A DNA stretch of 64,000 bases from Bacteroidaceae bacterium (GTDB lineage Bacteria; Bacteroidota; Bacteroidia; Bacteroidales; Bacteroidaceae): the NCBI GenBank assembly GCA_024683455.1, contig JAIKYE010000090.1:62001-126000 (forward strand). The letters run 5' to 3'. The notes under the pieces are model-generated. The model was not told the origin of the DNA. It searched no databases and worked only from the letters and a program-made list of their open reading frames with translations. Below, one piece after another: positions 47,245 through 58,474 of the stretch. Each line of letters starts with the position of its first letter. Within the stretch, counting starts at the first letter, position 1. The translations under genes and the position numbers were made by a program.

Positions 47245-48457
47245 ATCTCAATGCTTCTATAGGATCCAAACGGGCAGCTTTGCGGGCAGGGATTATACCA
47301 AAAACGAGACCGATACAAGCGCATACGCCAAAACTGACGATAACGCTCCATATTGGCACTGTCGCTGGGAATCCAATGGATTTTGCTATCCACGTAAATA
47401 AATATCCAAGTCCAACGCCCAGAAGTCCTCCACTCATGCTAATCATTACACTCTCTATCAGGAACTGGCGGCTGATATCTTTTCCTCTGGCTCCAACACT
47501 CATTCGCAGACCTATTTCTCGTGTACGTTCTGTAACACTAACTAACATAATGTTCATAATACCGATACCTGCGACTAGAAGAGAGAAGGCTGCTGCTACA
47601 ACAAGAACTGTCTGTAAGGTTTGCATCGTGCTGGACATTGTTTCCATCATTTCTTGTTGACTACGAATGTTAAAATCATCTTCGCTTCCTTCTTTTATTT
47701 TGTGGTTTATTCTCAATATTTTGGAAACCTGTTCAATGGCATCGTTGCTTAGATCTTCAGTCATTACGCTTAGATTGAAACTGTTGAAATGGGTTTGTGC
47801 AGCCAAACGTTTCATCACTGTGGTATAAGGCGCAATAATAACGTTATCTTGATCCATACCCCAGTTGTTGTAACCTTTTCCTTTCAGTACTCCTATGATG
47901 CGGAAAGGGATACTCTTGAATCTTATGACCTTACCTACACAGTTGGCATTTTTATCACCAAACAATTCCTGTACGACAGTCTTTCCTACTACGCAGACTT
48001 TTGCGTTTTTGCGAACGTCTTCTTCATTAAAACATTGTCCTGCTTCAATATCCCATAACTTGATGGTCATATAGTCTGGGCTTTCTCCGTAGATGGTTGA
48101 GTTTGTGTTTTTAGCTCCGTAAATTGCTTGTCCACTAGACGTAACTTCAGGGCTTATATGTGTGATTAGGCTTGCTCCATCACGTATGGCTTCGTAGTCG
48201 GCCTGTTTTAGTGTTTGCATAGCGGACGGGTCAAGTCTGACACCACCACGCATTTCACCTCCAGGTCTAACGGTAAGCAGATTGGTGCCCCATTTCTGCA
48301 AATCGGCACGAATACTGTCTTTAGAGCCTTGACCGATAGCCATCATTGTAATAACGGCAGCCACACCTATGATGATACCCAGGGTAGAGAGGAAAGTTCT
48401 CCATTTATTGCTCATGATAGCCGTGATGGCTACCTTAAGTAGGTTCTTTAGGTTCAT
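47237..48457 (-). CDS. MacB-like ABC transporter permease
   Basis: NKWRTFLSTLGIIIGVAAVITMMAIGQG; C-terminal FtsX domain VSVTERTREIGLRMSVGARGKDI. Confidence 0.93.
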   Translation of the reverse strand: MNLKNLLKVAITAIMSNKWRTFLSTLGIIIGVAAVITMMAIGQGSKDSIRADLQKWGTNLLTVRPGGEMRGGVRLDPSAMQTLKQADYEAIRDGASLITHISPEVTSSGQAIYGAKNTNSTIYGESPDYMTIKLWDIEAGQCFNEEDVRKNAKVCVVGKTVVQELFGDKNANCVGKVIRFKSIPFRIIGVLKGKGYNNWGMDQDNVIIAPYTTVMKRLAAQTHFNSFNLSVMTEDLSNDAIEQVSKILRINHKIKEGSEDDFNIRSQQEMMETMSSTMQTLQTVLVVAAAFSLLVAGIGIMNIMLVSVTERTREIGLRMSVGARGKDISRQFLIESVMISMSGGLLGVGLGYLFTWIAKSIGFPATVPIWSVIVSFGVCACIGLVFGIIPARKAARLDPIEALRYE

Positions 48458-48474
48458 GTTATTATAATTACTTT

Positions 48475-49227
48475 TTATTCATCTTCTGCTTTTGGTAAAT
48501 TGGCCAATACCTCAGCTGCGCTCATTATATTATTGTTTACAATGTCTTCGCAGATGTGCCCATCTCTAAGTACAATGTTACGACTGCTATATTGTGCAAT
48601 TTCTGGATTGTGCGTAACAAAGATGATGGTTCTTCCCTGTTTGTGTAATTCTTGAAACAGTACTAATATCTCGTAACTTGTTCTGGTGTCAAGATTACCC
48701 GTAGCTTCGTCCGCCAGAATCACTGCGGGATTGTTTACCAATGCACGTGCAATTGCCACACGCTGCATCTGTCCACCGGACATCTGATTGCTTTTATGTT
48801 CCAGTCGATTGCCAAGCCCAACAGCCTGCAATGCTTTGATTGCAGCTTCTTTACGCATTTTTGCGTTATATGAGCTATTGTACATAAGCGGGAGCTCAAC
48901 ATTCTCTACTGCTGTTGTTCTTGCCAATAGGTTGTAATTTTGGAAGATAAAACCAATTTTTCTGTTGCGGAGTATAGCTCGTTCGCTTCTTTTCATCTTG
49001 CGTACGGGCGTTCCATCAAGAATATATTCTCCGCTTGTTGGTGTATCAAGGCAGCCTAATTGATTTAGTAGGGTACTTTTACCTGAACCTGATGTTCCCA
49101 TGATGGTTACGAACTCCCCTTCATGTATTTTGAAAGATACGCCTTTCAAGGCATGAACCGTCTCACTGCCAACGATGAAGTCACGTTTGACATTTTGGAG
49201 TTCAATAACTACTTTTTTGTCGTCCAT
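48475..49227 (-). CDS. MacB-like ABC transporter ATP-binding protein (ORF to 49236)
   Basis: [84 protein letters not shown]. Confidence 0.97.
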   Translation of the reverse strand: MDDKKVVIELQNVKRDFIVGSETVHALKGVSFKIHEGEFVTIMGTSGSGKSTLLNQLGCLDTPTSGEYILDGTPVRKMKRSERAILRNRKIGFIFQNYNLLARTTAVENVELPLMYNSSYNAKMRKEAAIKALQAVGLGNRLEHKSNQMSGGQMQRVAIARALVNNPAVILADEATGNLDTRTSYEILVLFQELHKQGRTIIFVTHNPEIAQYSSRNIVLRDGHICEDIVNNNIMSAAEVLANLPKAEDE

Positions 49228-49251
49228 CTTATACAATATCGATTTGACAAA

Positions 49252-50466
49252 TTATTTTTTCTGTTGCTGGTTTCTGTTCCTGTTTCTAGGTCGTGGCATG
49301 AAGGGGTTGTTGTTCTGCTGCCCTTCGGTCTCTTCAATTCTAGGCATAGATGTCTCGACATCTGTAATTATCTTGGTACCAACTTTCAGCCCACTAACAA
49401 TCTCTGTTATCATACCATTGGTGATGCCAGTTTCTACAGCTAACGCCTTAATGTTAGGTCCTTCCTTCGTCCATACCTTCTTGGGGGCGTCGCAGTCGGT
49501 TATTGTTTCGCCATCATTCAACATAGCTTCGCTTGGCTTAAAATGAAGCGCTTTGCTTGGGATGGCCAAGACATCTTTCATTTCCATCGTATAGATGGTA
49601 ACATTGGCCGTCAAACCAGGTTTAAGTTTGAGGTCCTCGTTGGGTGCGCCTATTACGACCTCGTATGTAACAACGTTGCTTTCTGTTGTGGCCTGCTGGC
49701 GTACCTGTGTAACAGTTCCGCTGAAAGAGTCATTAGGAAATGCGTCAACACTGAATGATACACGTTGTCCTTCTTTTACTTCGCCTATGTCAGCTTCGTC
49801 CACCTTGGCAATTACTCGCATATCTGTAAGGTCTTTGGCAATCTTAAAGAGAGTAGGAGTATTGAAACTACTGGCAACGGTCTGTCCTTCTTCCACCTCT
49901 TTGCTCAGAACAACACCGTCAATAGGGCTGGTGATGGTGGCATATCCTAAATTGGTTTCTGCACGTTTTACGTTGTTTCGTTGTGTATTAACCTGTTGCT
50001 GGGCTTGTACATACGAGAGGCGAGCCTGCTCATAATCATTTGCACTGATAAGTCCTTTGTCATAAAGATTCTTAAAGCGCTCGTAGTTAGCCTTCTGGTA
50101 TGCCAGTGTACTTTCAGCGCTGGTGAGGTTTGCTTTAGCGCTGTTCAAATCGCTAATCAGGTTGGTACGGTCTAACTCGGCAATAATTTGTCCTGCTTTA
50201 ACGGTGCTATTATAATCAACGTACAGTTTGCTTACAATACCGCTAACCTGAGTTCCCACATCAACGCTGGTGACGGGCTCAATGGTACCTGTTGCAGTTA
50301 CACTGGTTATAATGTCTTGTTTCACTGCTTCTTCCTCGTTATAGGTAAAGCTTGGCGCTTTCTTACAACTGCTCATGATTAGAACTAACGCTGTAAGGAG
50401 TAATACCGTCTGGATGATTTTTTTTCCTCTCATCGTTGTATATTCTGTGTTATTTTTACTTTTCAT
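49252..50466 (-). CDS. MacA-like periplasmic adaptor subunit
   Basis: TATGTIEPVTSVDVGTQVSGIVSKLYVDYNSTVKAGQIIAELD...ATITSPIDGVVLSKEVEEGQTVASSF. Confidence 0.95.
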   Translation of the reverse strand: MKSKNNTEYTTMRGKKIIQTVLLLTALVLIMSSCKKAPSFTYNEEEAVKQDIITSVTATGTIEPVTSVDVGTQVSGIVSKLYVDYNSTVKAGQIIAELDRTNLISDLNSAKANLTSAESTLAYQKANYERFKNLYDKGLISANDYEQARLSYVQAQQQVNTQRNNVKRAETNLGYATITSPIDGVVLSKEVEEGQTVASSFNTPTLFKIAKDLTDMRVIAKVDEADIGEVKEGQRVSFSVDAFPNDSFSGTVTQVRQQATTESNVVTYEVVIGAPNEDLKLKPGLTANVTIYTMEMKDVLAIPSKALHFKPSEAMLNDGETITDCDAPKKVWTKEGPNIKALAVETGITNGMITEIVSGLKVGTKIITDVETSMPRIEETEGQQNNNPFMPRPRNRNRNQQQKK

Positions 50467-50468
50467 TA

Positions 50469-51809
50469 TTATAAGTCTATTTTTTCGCCAGTATAGAATT
50501 TTAGAAGCTGTATGTTAAGTAGGGTGGTGTATTTGCTCTGTAGCATACTCTGTTCAGCATTTATAACGTTGTCACGTCCCTGTAATACATCCACAGTATT
50601 CTTCAGCCCATTCAAGAATTGCTCATTCAGTAGTTCATAGCTGGCTTCCTGACTCTTAACGCGTGCCTTTGCTGCCAGATAGCTTTGCTGGTTGTTATTG
50701 GCATTAATCCAGTATTGTTCAATGGTGTTTGATAGCATTGTTTTCTTGTCTTGTAGGTCGAGTTGTGAATCCAGTTCCTGTAACTTTGCATTTCTGATGT
50801 TGCTGGCAATCTGCCTATTGTCAAAGATAGGAACGCTTAAGGTAACACCGGCGCCCATGCTCATGTTACTTTTCATTTGGGTTCCCCATTTGTTGCTACT
50901 ACCAGAGGAGTGGTTACTGCCTAAACTTGCACTGGCACGTAGGGTGGGATAGTGTGCACGTTTGGCAATGTCAAGTTTCATTTTTGCTGATTCGATGCCT
51001 AACTCTGCGCTCTTTATTTCGGGCCTATTTGCTAAAGCCTGGCTGTATGCTTCCTGTTTGCTGGGAATTATACTCAGCACTTTCTCGTCGGATGGGATGT
51101 CCCCCTTAATGTCAAAGTCGTTGTTGATGTCTAGCTCTAGGACAGATTTCAGTTGACGTTTGTAGTTTTCTAATTGGGCTTGGCTGTTTACAATATCATA
51201 TTTTGCGCTACTCAGTTGTGCTTCAAGTTGTATAACATCAGCTTTTGCCATCTGCTCCTGCTTTTGTAACTCAACGCCTCTGTCATATTGGCTTTGTGCT
51301 GTTTTTAGAAGCTGCTCGTTAACCTTTAGTGCTTCTTTTGTGTACATTATTTGAACATACAATTGGGCTATTTGTTCTTGAATGCTTAGCTCGCTCTGTT
51401 CTGTCTGTAGTTTTGTTATTTCATTCTGGATTTCCTGCTCCTTAATATTCTTGTAGTTAATACCTCCGTTCCATAAGGTAACACTGGCGTTTAGCCCATA
51501 GCTTCCCTGATATGTAACGTTGGTGCTAGTGTTGGTAACTTGGTCACCTTGTACTACGGACATAACCTGAGTAAAGGGGCGGTATCCTACGTTCTGGTTA
51601 GTGCTGAAACTGAGGCTTGGGAATAGTTCCCCTTTGTTTTTCCATAAAGATACATTACCTTTTTCTTCACTTATTTTATTTTTCTGAATCTGTATGTTAT
51701 TCATCAAGGCATAATCTATGCAATCCTGAAGCCCCCATGCTTTTTGCGCGTTTACATATGAACTCAAGCCGATTAGTAAACAAGTTATCTTTAATGTTTT
51801 ACTCCTCAT
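50469..51809 (-). CDS. TolC family outer membrane protein
   Basis: WGLQDCIDYALMNNIQIQ...coiled-coil TolC repeats...FLNGLKNTVDVLQGRDNVINAEQSMLQSKYTTLLNIQLLKFYTG. Confidence 0.93.
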   Translation of the reverse strand: MRSKTLKITCLLIGLSSYVNAQKAWGLQDCIDYALMNNIQIQKNKISEEKGNVSLWKNKGELFPSLSFSTNQNVGYRPFTQVMSVVQGDQVTNTSTNVTYQGSYGLNASVTLWNGGINYKNIKEQEIQNEITKLQTEQSELSIQEQIAQLYVQIMYTKEALKVNEQLLKTAQSQYDRGVELQKQEQMAKADVIQLEAQLSSAKYDIVNSQAQLENYKRQLKSVLELDINNDFDIKGDIPSDEKVLSIIPSKQEAYSQALANRPEIKSAELGIESAKMKLDIAKRAHYPTLRASASLGSNHSSGSSNKWGTQMKSNMSMGAGVTLSVPIFDNRQIASNIRNAKLQELDSQLDLQDKKTMLSNTIEQYWINANNNQQSYLAAKARVKSQEASYELLNEQFLNGLKNTVDVLQGRDNVINAEQSMLQSKYTTLLNIQLLKFYTGEKIDL

Positions 51810-51848
51810 CTTTGTGTATAACTATATTGTTTAATTGTAAAATATCTG

Positions 51849-51856
51849 CAAAGATA
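51849..51856 (-). promoter_or_regulatory. -7 element for the tolC-macAB-lytTR operon
   Basis: TATCTTTG on the minus strand (plus-strand caaagata). Confidence 0.4.
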
Positions 51857-51940
51857 CAAAAATATGTGGTCAGTGCGGTAATTACCTGTTACCTTTTCAC
51901 ACTTCTTTAAATAAATTAGGTATATTTTTCTATCTTACGC

Positions 51941-51971
51941 TTGTTAAGTCTTGATTTTTACTCTACCTTTG
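51941..51971 (+). promoter_or_regulatory. Promoter for ribE
   Basis: TTG (51941-51943), 20 bp, TACCTTTG (51964-51971). Confidence 0.6.
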
Positions 51972-52008
51972 CCTTTGAAAATAACATGTAACTTCAAAAA
52001 ATAAAAAT

Positions 52009-52614
52009 ATGTTCTCAGGAATAATAGAAGCAATGGCCCGTGTTGTCGATATTCAGCATGACCAAGATAACGTGCACCTCACCCTTCGCTGTCCTTTTAC
52101 TGCAGAGTTGAACATAGATCAGAGTGTAGCCCATAACGGTGTGTGTCTAACTGTAGTAAGTATTAAGGATGATACTTATACTGTTACTGCCATGCGCGAA
52201 ACATTAGAACGTAGTAATCTAGGGCTGCTTAAAGTTGGCGATGAGGTTAATGTAGAACGCAGTATGCAGTTGAATGGAAGGTTGGATGGTCATATTGTAC
52301 AAGGACATGTTGACCAGACTGCCATTTGTCTGGCCGTTGATGATCAGGAAGGTAGCCACCAATTCACATTCCGATATGAGAGTAACCGTGAGATGGCGTC
52401 ACATGGCTATTTTACTGTTGATAAGGGTAGTGTAACGGTGAATGGTGTAAGTTTAACTGTTTGTAGACCTACAGAAGACACATTTCAGGTATGCATCATA
52501 CCTTATACTTTCGAGAATACGAATTTCCACAACATTAAGGCTGGTTCTGTTGTAAATATCGAATTTGACATTATTGGTAAGTATCTGGCTCGTATGAATA
52601 GTTTGTTGTCTTAG
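52009..52614 (+). CDS. ribE: Riboflavin synthase alpha subunit
   Basis: MFSGIIEAMARVVDI, SVAHNGVCLTVVSI, LGLLKVGDEVNVERSMQLNGRLDGHIVQGHVD, KGSVTVNGVSLTV. Confidence 0.97.
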   Translation: MFSGIIEAMARVVDIQHDQDNVHLTLRCPFTAELNIDQSVAHNGVCLTVVSIKDDTYTVTAMRETLERSNLGLLKVGDEVNVERSMQLNGRLDGHIVQGHVDQTAICLAVDDQEGSHQFTFRYESNREMASHGYFTVDKGSVTVNGVSLTVCRPTEDTFQVCIIPYTFENTNFHNIKAGSVVNIEFDIIGKYLARMNSLLS

Positions 52615-52616
52615 TG

Positions 52617-54644
<2,028 letters not shown>

Positions 54645-54696
54645 TCACAAAATTAAACATAAAATCAAAATTCGGCAAGAATTTGCGTGTTTCATT

Positions 54697-54728
54697 TTTG
54701 GTAAAGTGTTTAAAAAGTATTACTTTTG
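54697..54728 (+). promoter_or_regulatory. Promoter for dapA
   Basis: TTTG (54697-54700), 20 bp, TACTTTTG (54721-54728). Confidence 0.65.
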
Positions 54729-54760
54729 CAGCACATTAAGGTATTAAGGATAATAACCAT

Positions 54761-55648
54761 ATGGCAAACAATAAATTCCGCGGCTTAGGCATAGCACTTA
54801 TCACGCCTTTCGCCAAAGACGGAAGTATAGATATAGCAGCACTCGACCGTCTTGTAGAATATCAAATTAAGAGTGGTGCTGATTTCCTGTGTATTATGGG
54901 TACGACGGCAGAAACGCCTACATTAAGTGCTGACGAAAAGTCCATGCTTAAGTATCATCTTGTAGAGCGTGTCGCAGGTCGTGTCCCTCTGCTCATGGGA
55001 TGTGGAGGCAACAACACGGCAGCTGTGGTACACGAATTGGAAACGTCTAACTGGGATGGCATAGATGGTATTCTCAGCGTGTGTCCTTATTACAACAAGC
55101 CTTCACAAGAAGGTCTTTACCAGCACTATGCTGCCATTGCTAAAGCAAGTCCTGTCCCCGTAGTCTTATACAATGTTCCAGGTAGAACCGGTGTTAATAT
55201 GATGGCAGAGACCACGTTGCGCTTAGCCCGTGATTTCGATAACATTGTAGCTATTAAGGAAGCTAGCGGGAATATATCTCAAATGGATGATATTATTAAG
55301 AACAAGCCTGCCAACTTTGATGTCATAAGCGGTGATGATGGAATAACCTTTCCCTTAATAACCCTTGGTGCTGTAGGTGTAATAAGTGTTATTGGTAATG
55401 CTTTGCCCGCAGAATTCAGTCGTATGGTTCGTTTGGCTTTAAAGGGCGAGTATAATACCTCCCTGTCTATCCATCATAAGTTTGCCGAATTGTTTAAGCT
55501 ACTTTTTGTAGATGGAAATCCGGCAGGTGTTAAGGCTATGTTGCATGAGATGGGCATGATAGAGAATACACTCAGGCTCCCCCTTGTCCCTACACGTTTA
55601 ACAACAATGGAACGCATTTCCACCATAGTCAGGGAATTGGGCTATTAG
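54761..55648 (+). CDS. dapA: 4-hydroxy-tetrahydrodipicolinate synthase
   Basis: GIALITPFAKDGSIDIAALDRLVEYQIKSGADFLCIMGTTAETPTLS, VPVVLYNVPGRTGVNM, VAIKEASGN. Confidence 0.97.
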   Translation: MANNKFRGLGIALITPFAKDGSIDIAALDRLVEYQIKSGADFLCIMGTTAETPTLSADEKSMLKYHLVERVAGRVPLLMGCGGNNTAAVVHELETSNWDGIDGILSVCPYYNKPSQEGLYQHYAAIAKASPVPVVLYNVPGRTGVNMMAETTLRLARDFDNIVAIKEASGNISQMDDIIKNKPANFDVISGDDGITFPLITLGAVGVISVIGNALPAEFSRMVRLALKGEYNTSLSIHHKFAELFKLLFVDGNPAGVKAMLHEMGMIENTLRLPLVPTRLTTMERISTIVRELGY

Positions 55649-55678
55649 AAAGAACTCACCTTTGTGTAAATTTATAAC

Positions 55679-56920
55679 ATGAAAACAACATACTTAAACA
55701 ATAGATGGATGCGGGCAGCAATACCCGCATTGCTGATTCATGCCTGTATAGGTAGTGTATATTGCTGGTCTCTCCTTAAGGGTGATATTGCTACAGAAGT
55801 AGGGTGCTCTGTTAAGGAGGTAGAATTCGCTTTCTCCTTAGCAATTTTCTTTTTGGGCATGTCTGCGGCTTTTGGTGGTCGTTTTGTGGAGAAGAATGTT
55901 ACGGCAGCTTCCGTGGTATCCTGTCTGTGTTTCAGTACGGGCCTTATGCTCACCGTTTTCTCCATTTATACAAAGAGTGTGCTTGGTATTATGCTTAGTT
56001 ACGGATGCCTTATGGGTGTTGGCTTGGGCATTGGTTATTTGTCACCCGTAAAGACGCTGATGCTATGGTTCAAGGAACATAAAGGTCTTGCCACAGGCAT
56101 TGCCATTAGCGGTTTTGGATTGTCTAAGGTTCTTTTTTCACCTTATATAGAATGGTGTACTCCCCAATATGGTGTTTCTACCACGTTGGTGTCTATGTCT
56201 GTGATAAGCATTTTCTCTATGCTTACAGCTGCATACCTCATTCAGAAACCAAAGGATTGGGTAGAACCCGTAGTTAAGTGGAGACTGAAAGATTATTATC
56301 AGGTTATCAAGAATGGCACTTATCTGAAAATCTGGTTTGTGTTCTATATCAATATCACATGCGGATTGGCCCTTATTGCATTCGAGAAGAATATAGCTAT
56401 AGCCGTTGGCATAGGCGCAGTAGGTCTGCTCTCGTCTCTGACAGCCTTCTTCAATACTGCAGGCAGATTCGGTTACTCTACCATGTCAGATTATACCGAG
56501 AACAAGCAGACCATCTATAAGATACTCCTCTCTTCCTCTGTGATAGTCATGCTTCTTGGTTTTGCCTTCGGAAGTAGTGCCATAGTAATTGTTCTTATGC
56601 TTTGTGTTATAAATGCGGGTTATGGGGGGGGATTCTCTACGCTACCCACATTATTGCAGAGCAAGTTCGGAATGGAAAAGATAAGTACCATTCATGGACT
56701 GGCCCTCAGCGCATGGGCATGGGCTGGACTCAGCGGCAACCAGTTGTCCAACCTTATAATCAACCAGTTGGGTTTGACATACGAGGTGCTTTACATTGTA
56801 CTTGCCGTTTTGTATTTCATAGCCTTGCTTCTCACATTTTCTATCCCCAAGAACAAAGAGGCTATTGATTATGACGAGCAACAACAATCTCTTTCCAAAC
56901 TTGATTCCTCGTTCGTATAA
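55679..56920 (+). CDS. MFS transporter, OFA (oxalate/formate antiporter-like) family
   Basis: 12-TM-like; RAAIPALLIHACIGSVYCWSLLKG, GVGLGIGYLSPVKTLMLWFKEHKGLATGIAISGFGLSKV. Confidence 0.85.
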   Translation: MKTTYLNNRWMRAAIPALLIHACIGSVYCWSLLKGDIATEVGCSVKEVEFAFSLAIFFLGMSAAFGGRFVEKNVTAASVVSCLCFSTGLMLTVFSIYTKSVLGIMLSYGCLMGVGLGIGYLSPVKTLMLWFKEHKGLATGIAISGFGLSKVLFSPYIEWCTPQYGVSTTLVSMSVISIFSMLTAAYLIQKPKDWVEPVVKWRLKDYYQVIKNGTYLKIWFVFYINITCGLALIAFEKNIAIAVGIGAVGLLSSLTAFFNTAGRFGYSTMSDYTENKQTIYKILLSSSVIVMLLGFAFGSSAIVIVLMLCVINAGYGGGFSTLPTLLQSKFGMEKISTIHGLALSAWAWAGLSGNQLSNLIINQLGLTYEVLYIVLAVLYFIALLLTFSIPKNKEAIDYDEQQQSLSKLDSSFV

Positions 56921-56958
56921 GGTTTACAAAAGCTTTTTGTTTGTAGTACTACCGTTAT

Positions 56959-57024
56959 TTACTCGTTAACTAGAGAAAAATTACTCGTTAACTAGAGAAA
57001 AATTACTCGTTAACTAGGGAAATA
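56959..57024. repeat. Three tandem 22-bp repeats TTACTCGTTAACTAGAGAAAAA
   Basis: Units at 56959-56980, 56981-57002 (identical) and 57003-57024 (ttactcgttaactagggaaata). Confidence 0.9.
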
Positions 57025-57082
57025 TATTTTCTTAACTAAGCCGTAAATAGCCCTTAACTGATGAGATATAAATATATGTGGC

Positions 57083-57901
57083 ATGAATAAACGGAATTGT
57101 TTATATGCGGTTCTCTTCCTGCTTGCAGGTTTTTCTGGGTTCTCTTTACATACTGATGCAAAGAAACAGAACTCTATACAGCGCGAGGGTTGGGAGTTGG
57201 TGTGGCATGATGAATTTGATGGGGACAAACTATCTGAAGATTGGACGCGTATTCCTCGTTTTTCCAATCCGCCGGAATGGAACAAATATATGAGCACGGA
57301 CGATAGGCTTTTTGAGGTGAAGGACGGTAAACTTATCCTATATGGCCTGAACAATGATTATCTTCCGCAGGATACAGCTCACTTTCTTACGAGTGGCGTC
57401 TATACCCGTGGAAAGGTATTCTTTCAGCGTGGAAGAATTGACATTCGCCTGAAGATGGATGATGCCTCCGGTGCATGGCCTGCTGCTTGGCTGTTGCCAG
57501 AGGCACAATGGCCTTATGGTGGAGAGATTGATATTATGGAGCGCCTAAACCATGATACAATAGTATATCAGACGGTTCATTCCTATACTACAGAGTATGA
57601 TACAATAGCCCGTAAGAGTCAGTGTTGGAGCTCAATAGGTTCTATAAAGCGAGGAGATTGGAATGTATATAGCGTTGAGTTGTATGAGGATCATATATGT
57701 TTTTATATCAACGACCGTCCTACTTTTACATACCGAAAGCAACCAGAATTGGGACATAAGCAATACCCCTACGACCGTCCTATGTATCTGCTAATAGATA
57801 TGCAGTTGGGTGGTCATTGGGTTGGACGCGTAAATCCCAAGGAGTTACCTTGCCGCTACCAGATTGACTATGTGCGGTTTTATAAAAAGAAGGAAAAGTA
57901 G
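57083..57901 (+). CDS. Glycoside hydrolase family 16 protein
   Basis: WELVWHDEFDGDKLSEDWTR, GAWPAAWLLPE, catalytic motif GGEIDIMERL, YQIDYVRFYKK; signal peptide. Confidence 0.92.
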   Translation: MNKRNCLYAVLFLLAGFSGFSLHTDAKKQNSIQREGWELVWHDEFDGDKLSEDWTRIPRFSNPPEWNKYMSTDDRLFEVKDGKLILYGLNNDYLPQDTAHFLTSGVYTRGKVFFQRGRIDIRLKMDDASGAWPAAWLLPEAQWPYGGEIDIMERLNHDTIVYQTVHSYTTEYDTIARKSQCWSSIGSIKRGDWNVYSVELYEDHICFYINDRPTFTYRKQPELGHKQYPYDRPMYLLIDMQLGGHWVGRVNPKELPCRYQIDYVRFYKKKEK

Positions 57902-57909
57902 GGGGGCGT

Positions 57910-58377
57910 TTACGCCTTGAAGTAATAGATAAAGGTGGCAAGTCCTTCAAGAGCTTTCTTGCCAGTCTCCTGAATCTCTATTGTGAATTTGATGGTCGTT
58001 TTAATGGCGCCACGCAGATTGGCCAGTTCCTCAAGCTTAGTAATCATGCGAATGTGCTGACCGCTTAATACGGGTTGAGCAAACTTCATCTTATCCATTC
58101 CGTAGTTCATCATGCGTTCCAGATTGTTGACCTCAATAATCTGATCCCAAAGGTGTGGGAGCATGCTGAGAGTCAGATAGCCATGTGCAATGGTCTGACC
58201 AAAGGGACTCTCGGCTTTTGCTTTTTCTATATCTACATGAATCCACTGATGGTCAAGAGTGGCATCGGCAAACATGTTTATGCGCTCCTGAGTGAGTTCT
58301 ACATAATCACTGGTACCAAGTTCCTGACCTACATATTGTTGAAAATCCTCAAACGAATTGATAATGACTTTGCTCAT
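57910..58377 (-). CDS. MaoC family dehydratase
   Basis: FADATLDHQWIHVDIEKAKAESPFGQTIAHGYLTLSMLPHL hot-dog fold MaoC signature. Confidence 0.92.
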   Translation of the reverse strand: MSKVIINSFEDFQQYVGQELGTSDYVELTQERINMFADATLDHQWIHVDIEKAKAESPFGQTIAHGYLTLSMLPHLWDQIIEVNNLERMMNYGMDKMKFAQPVLSGQHIRMITKLEELANLRGAIKTTIKFTIEIQETGKKALEGLATFIYYFKA

Positions 58378-58405
58378 AATCTGATATTTTTGCTGTTATA
58401 TTGTG

Positions 58406-58413
58406 CAAAGGTA
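58406..58413 (-). promoter_or_regulatory. -7 element for the maoC-like gene
   Basis: TACCTTTG on the minus strand. Confidence 0.45.
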
Positions 58414-58459
58414 CAAAATATTTTTCAATTTTCAGTTTTCTGTTCTCAATTATATTTCG

Positions 58460-58467
58460 TAACTTTG
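58460..58467 (+). promoter_or_regulatory. -7 element for the PLD-family gene
   Basis: TAACTTTG matches TAnnTTTG. Confidence 0.45.
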
Positions 58468-58474
58468 TCCTCAA

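Noticed and set aside
55679-56920. Naming the MFS gene an oxalate:formate antiporter
   Set aside because: OFA-family membership is supported but substrate cannot be read from the sequence
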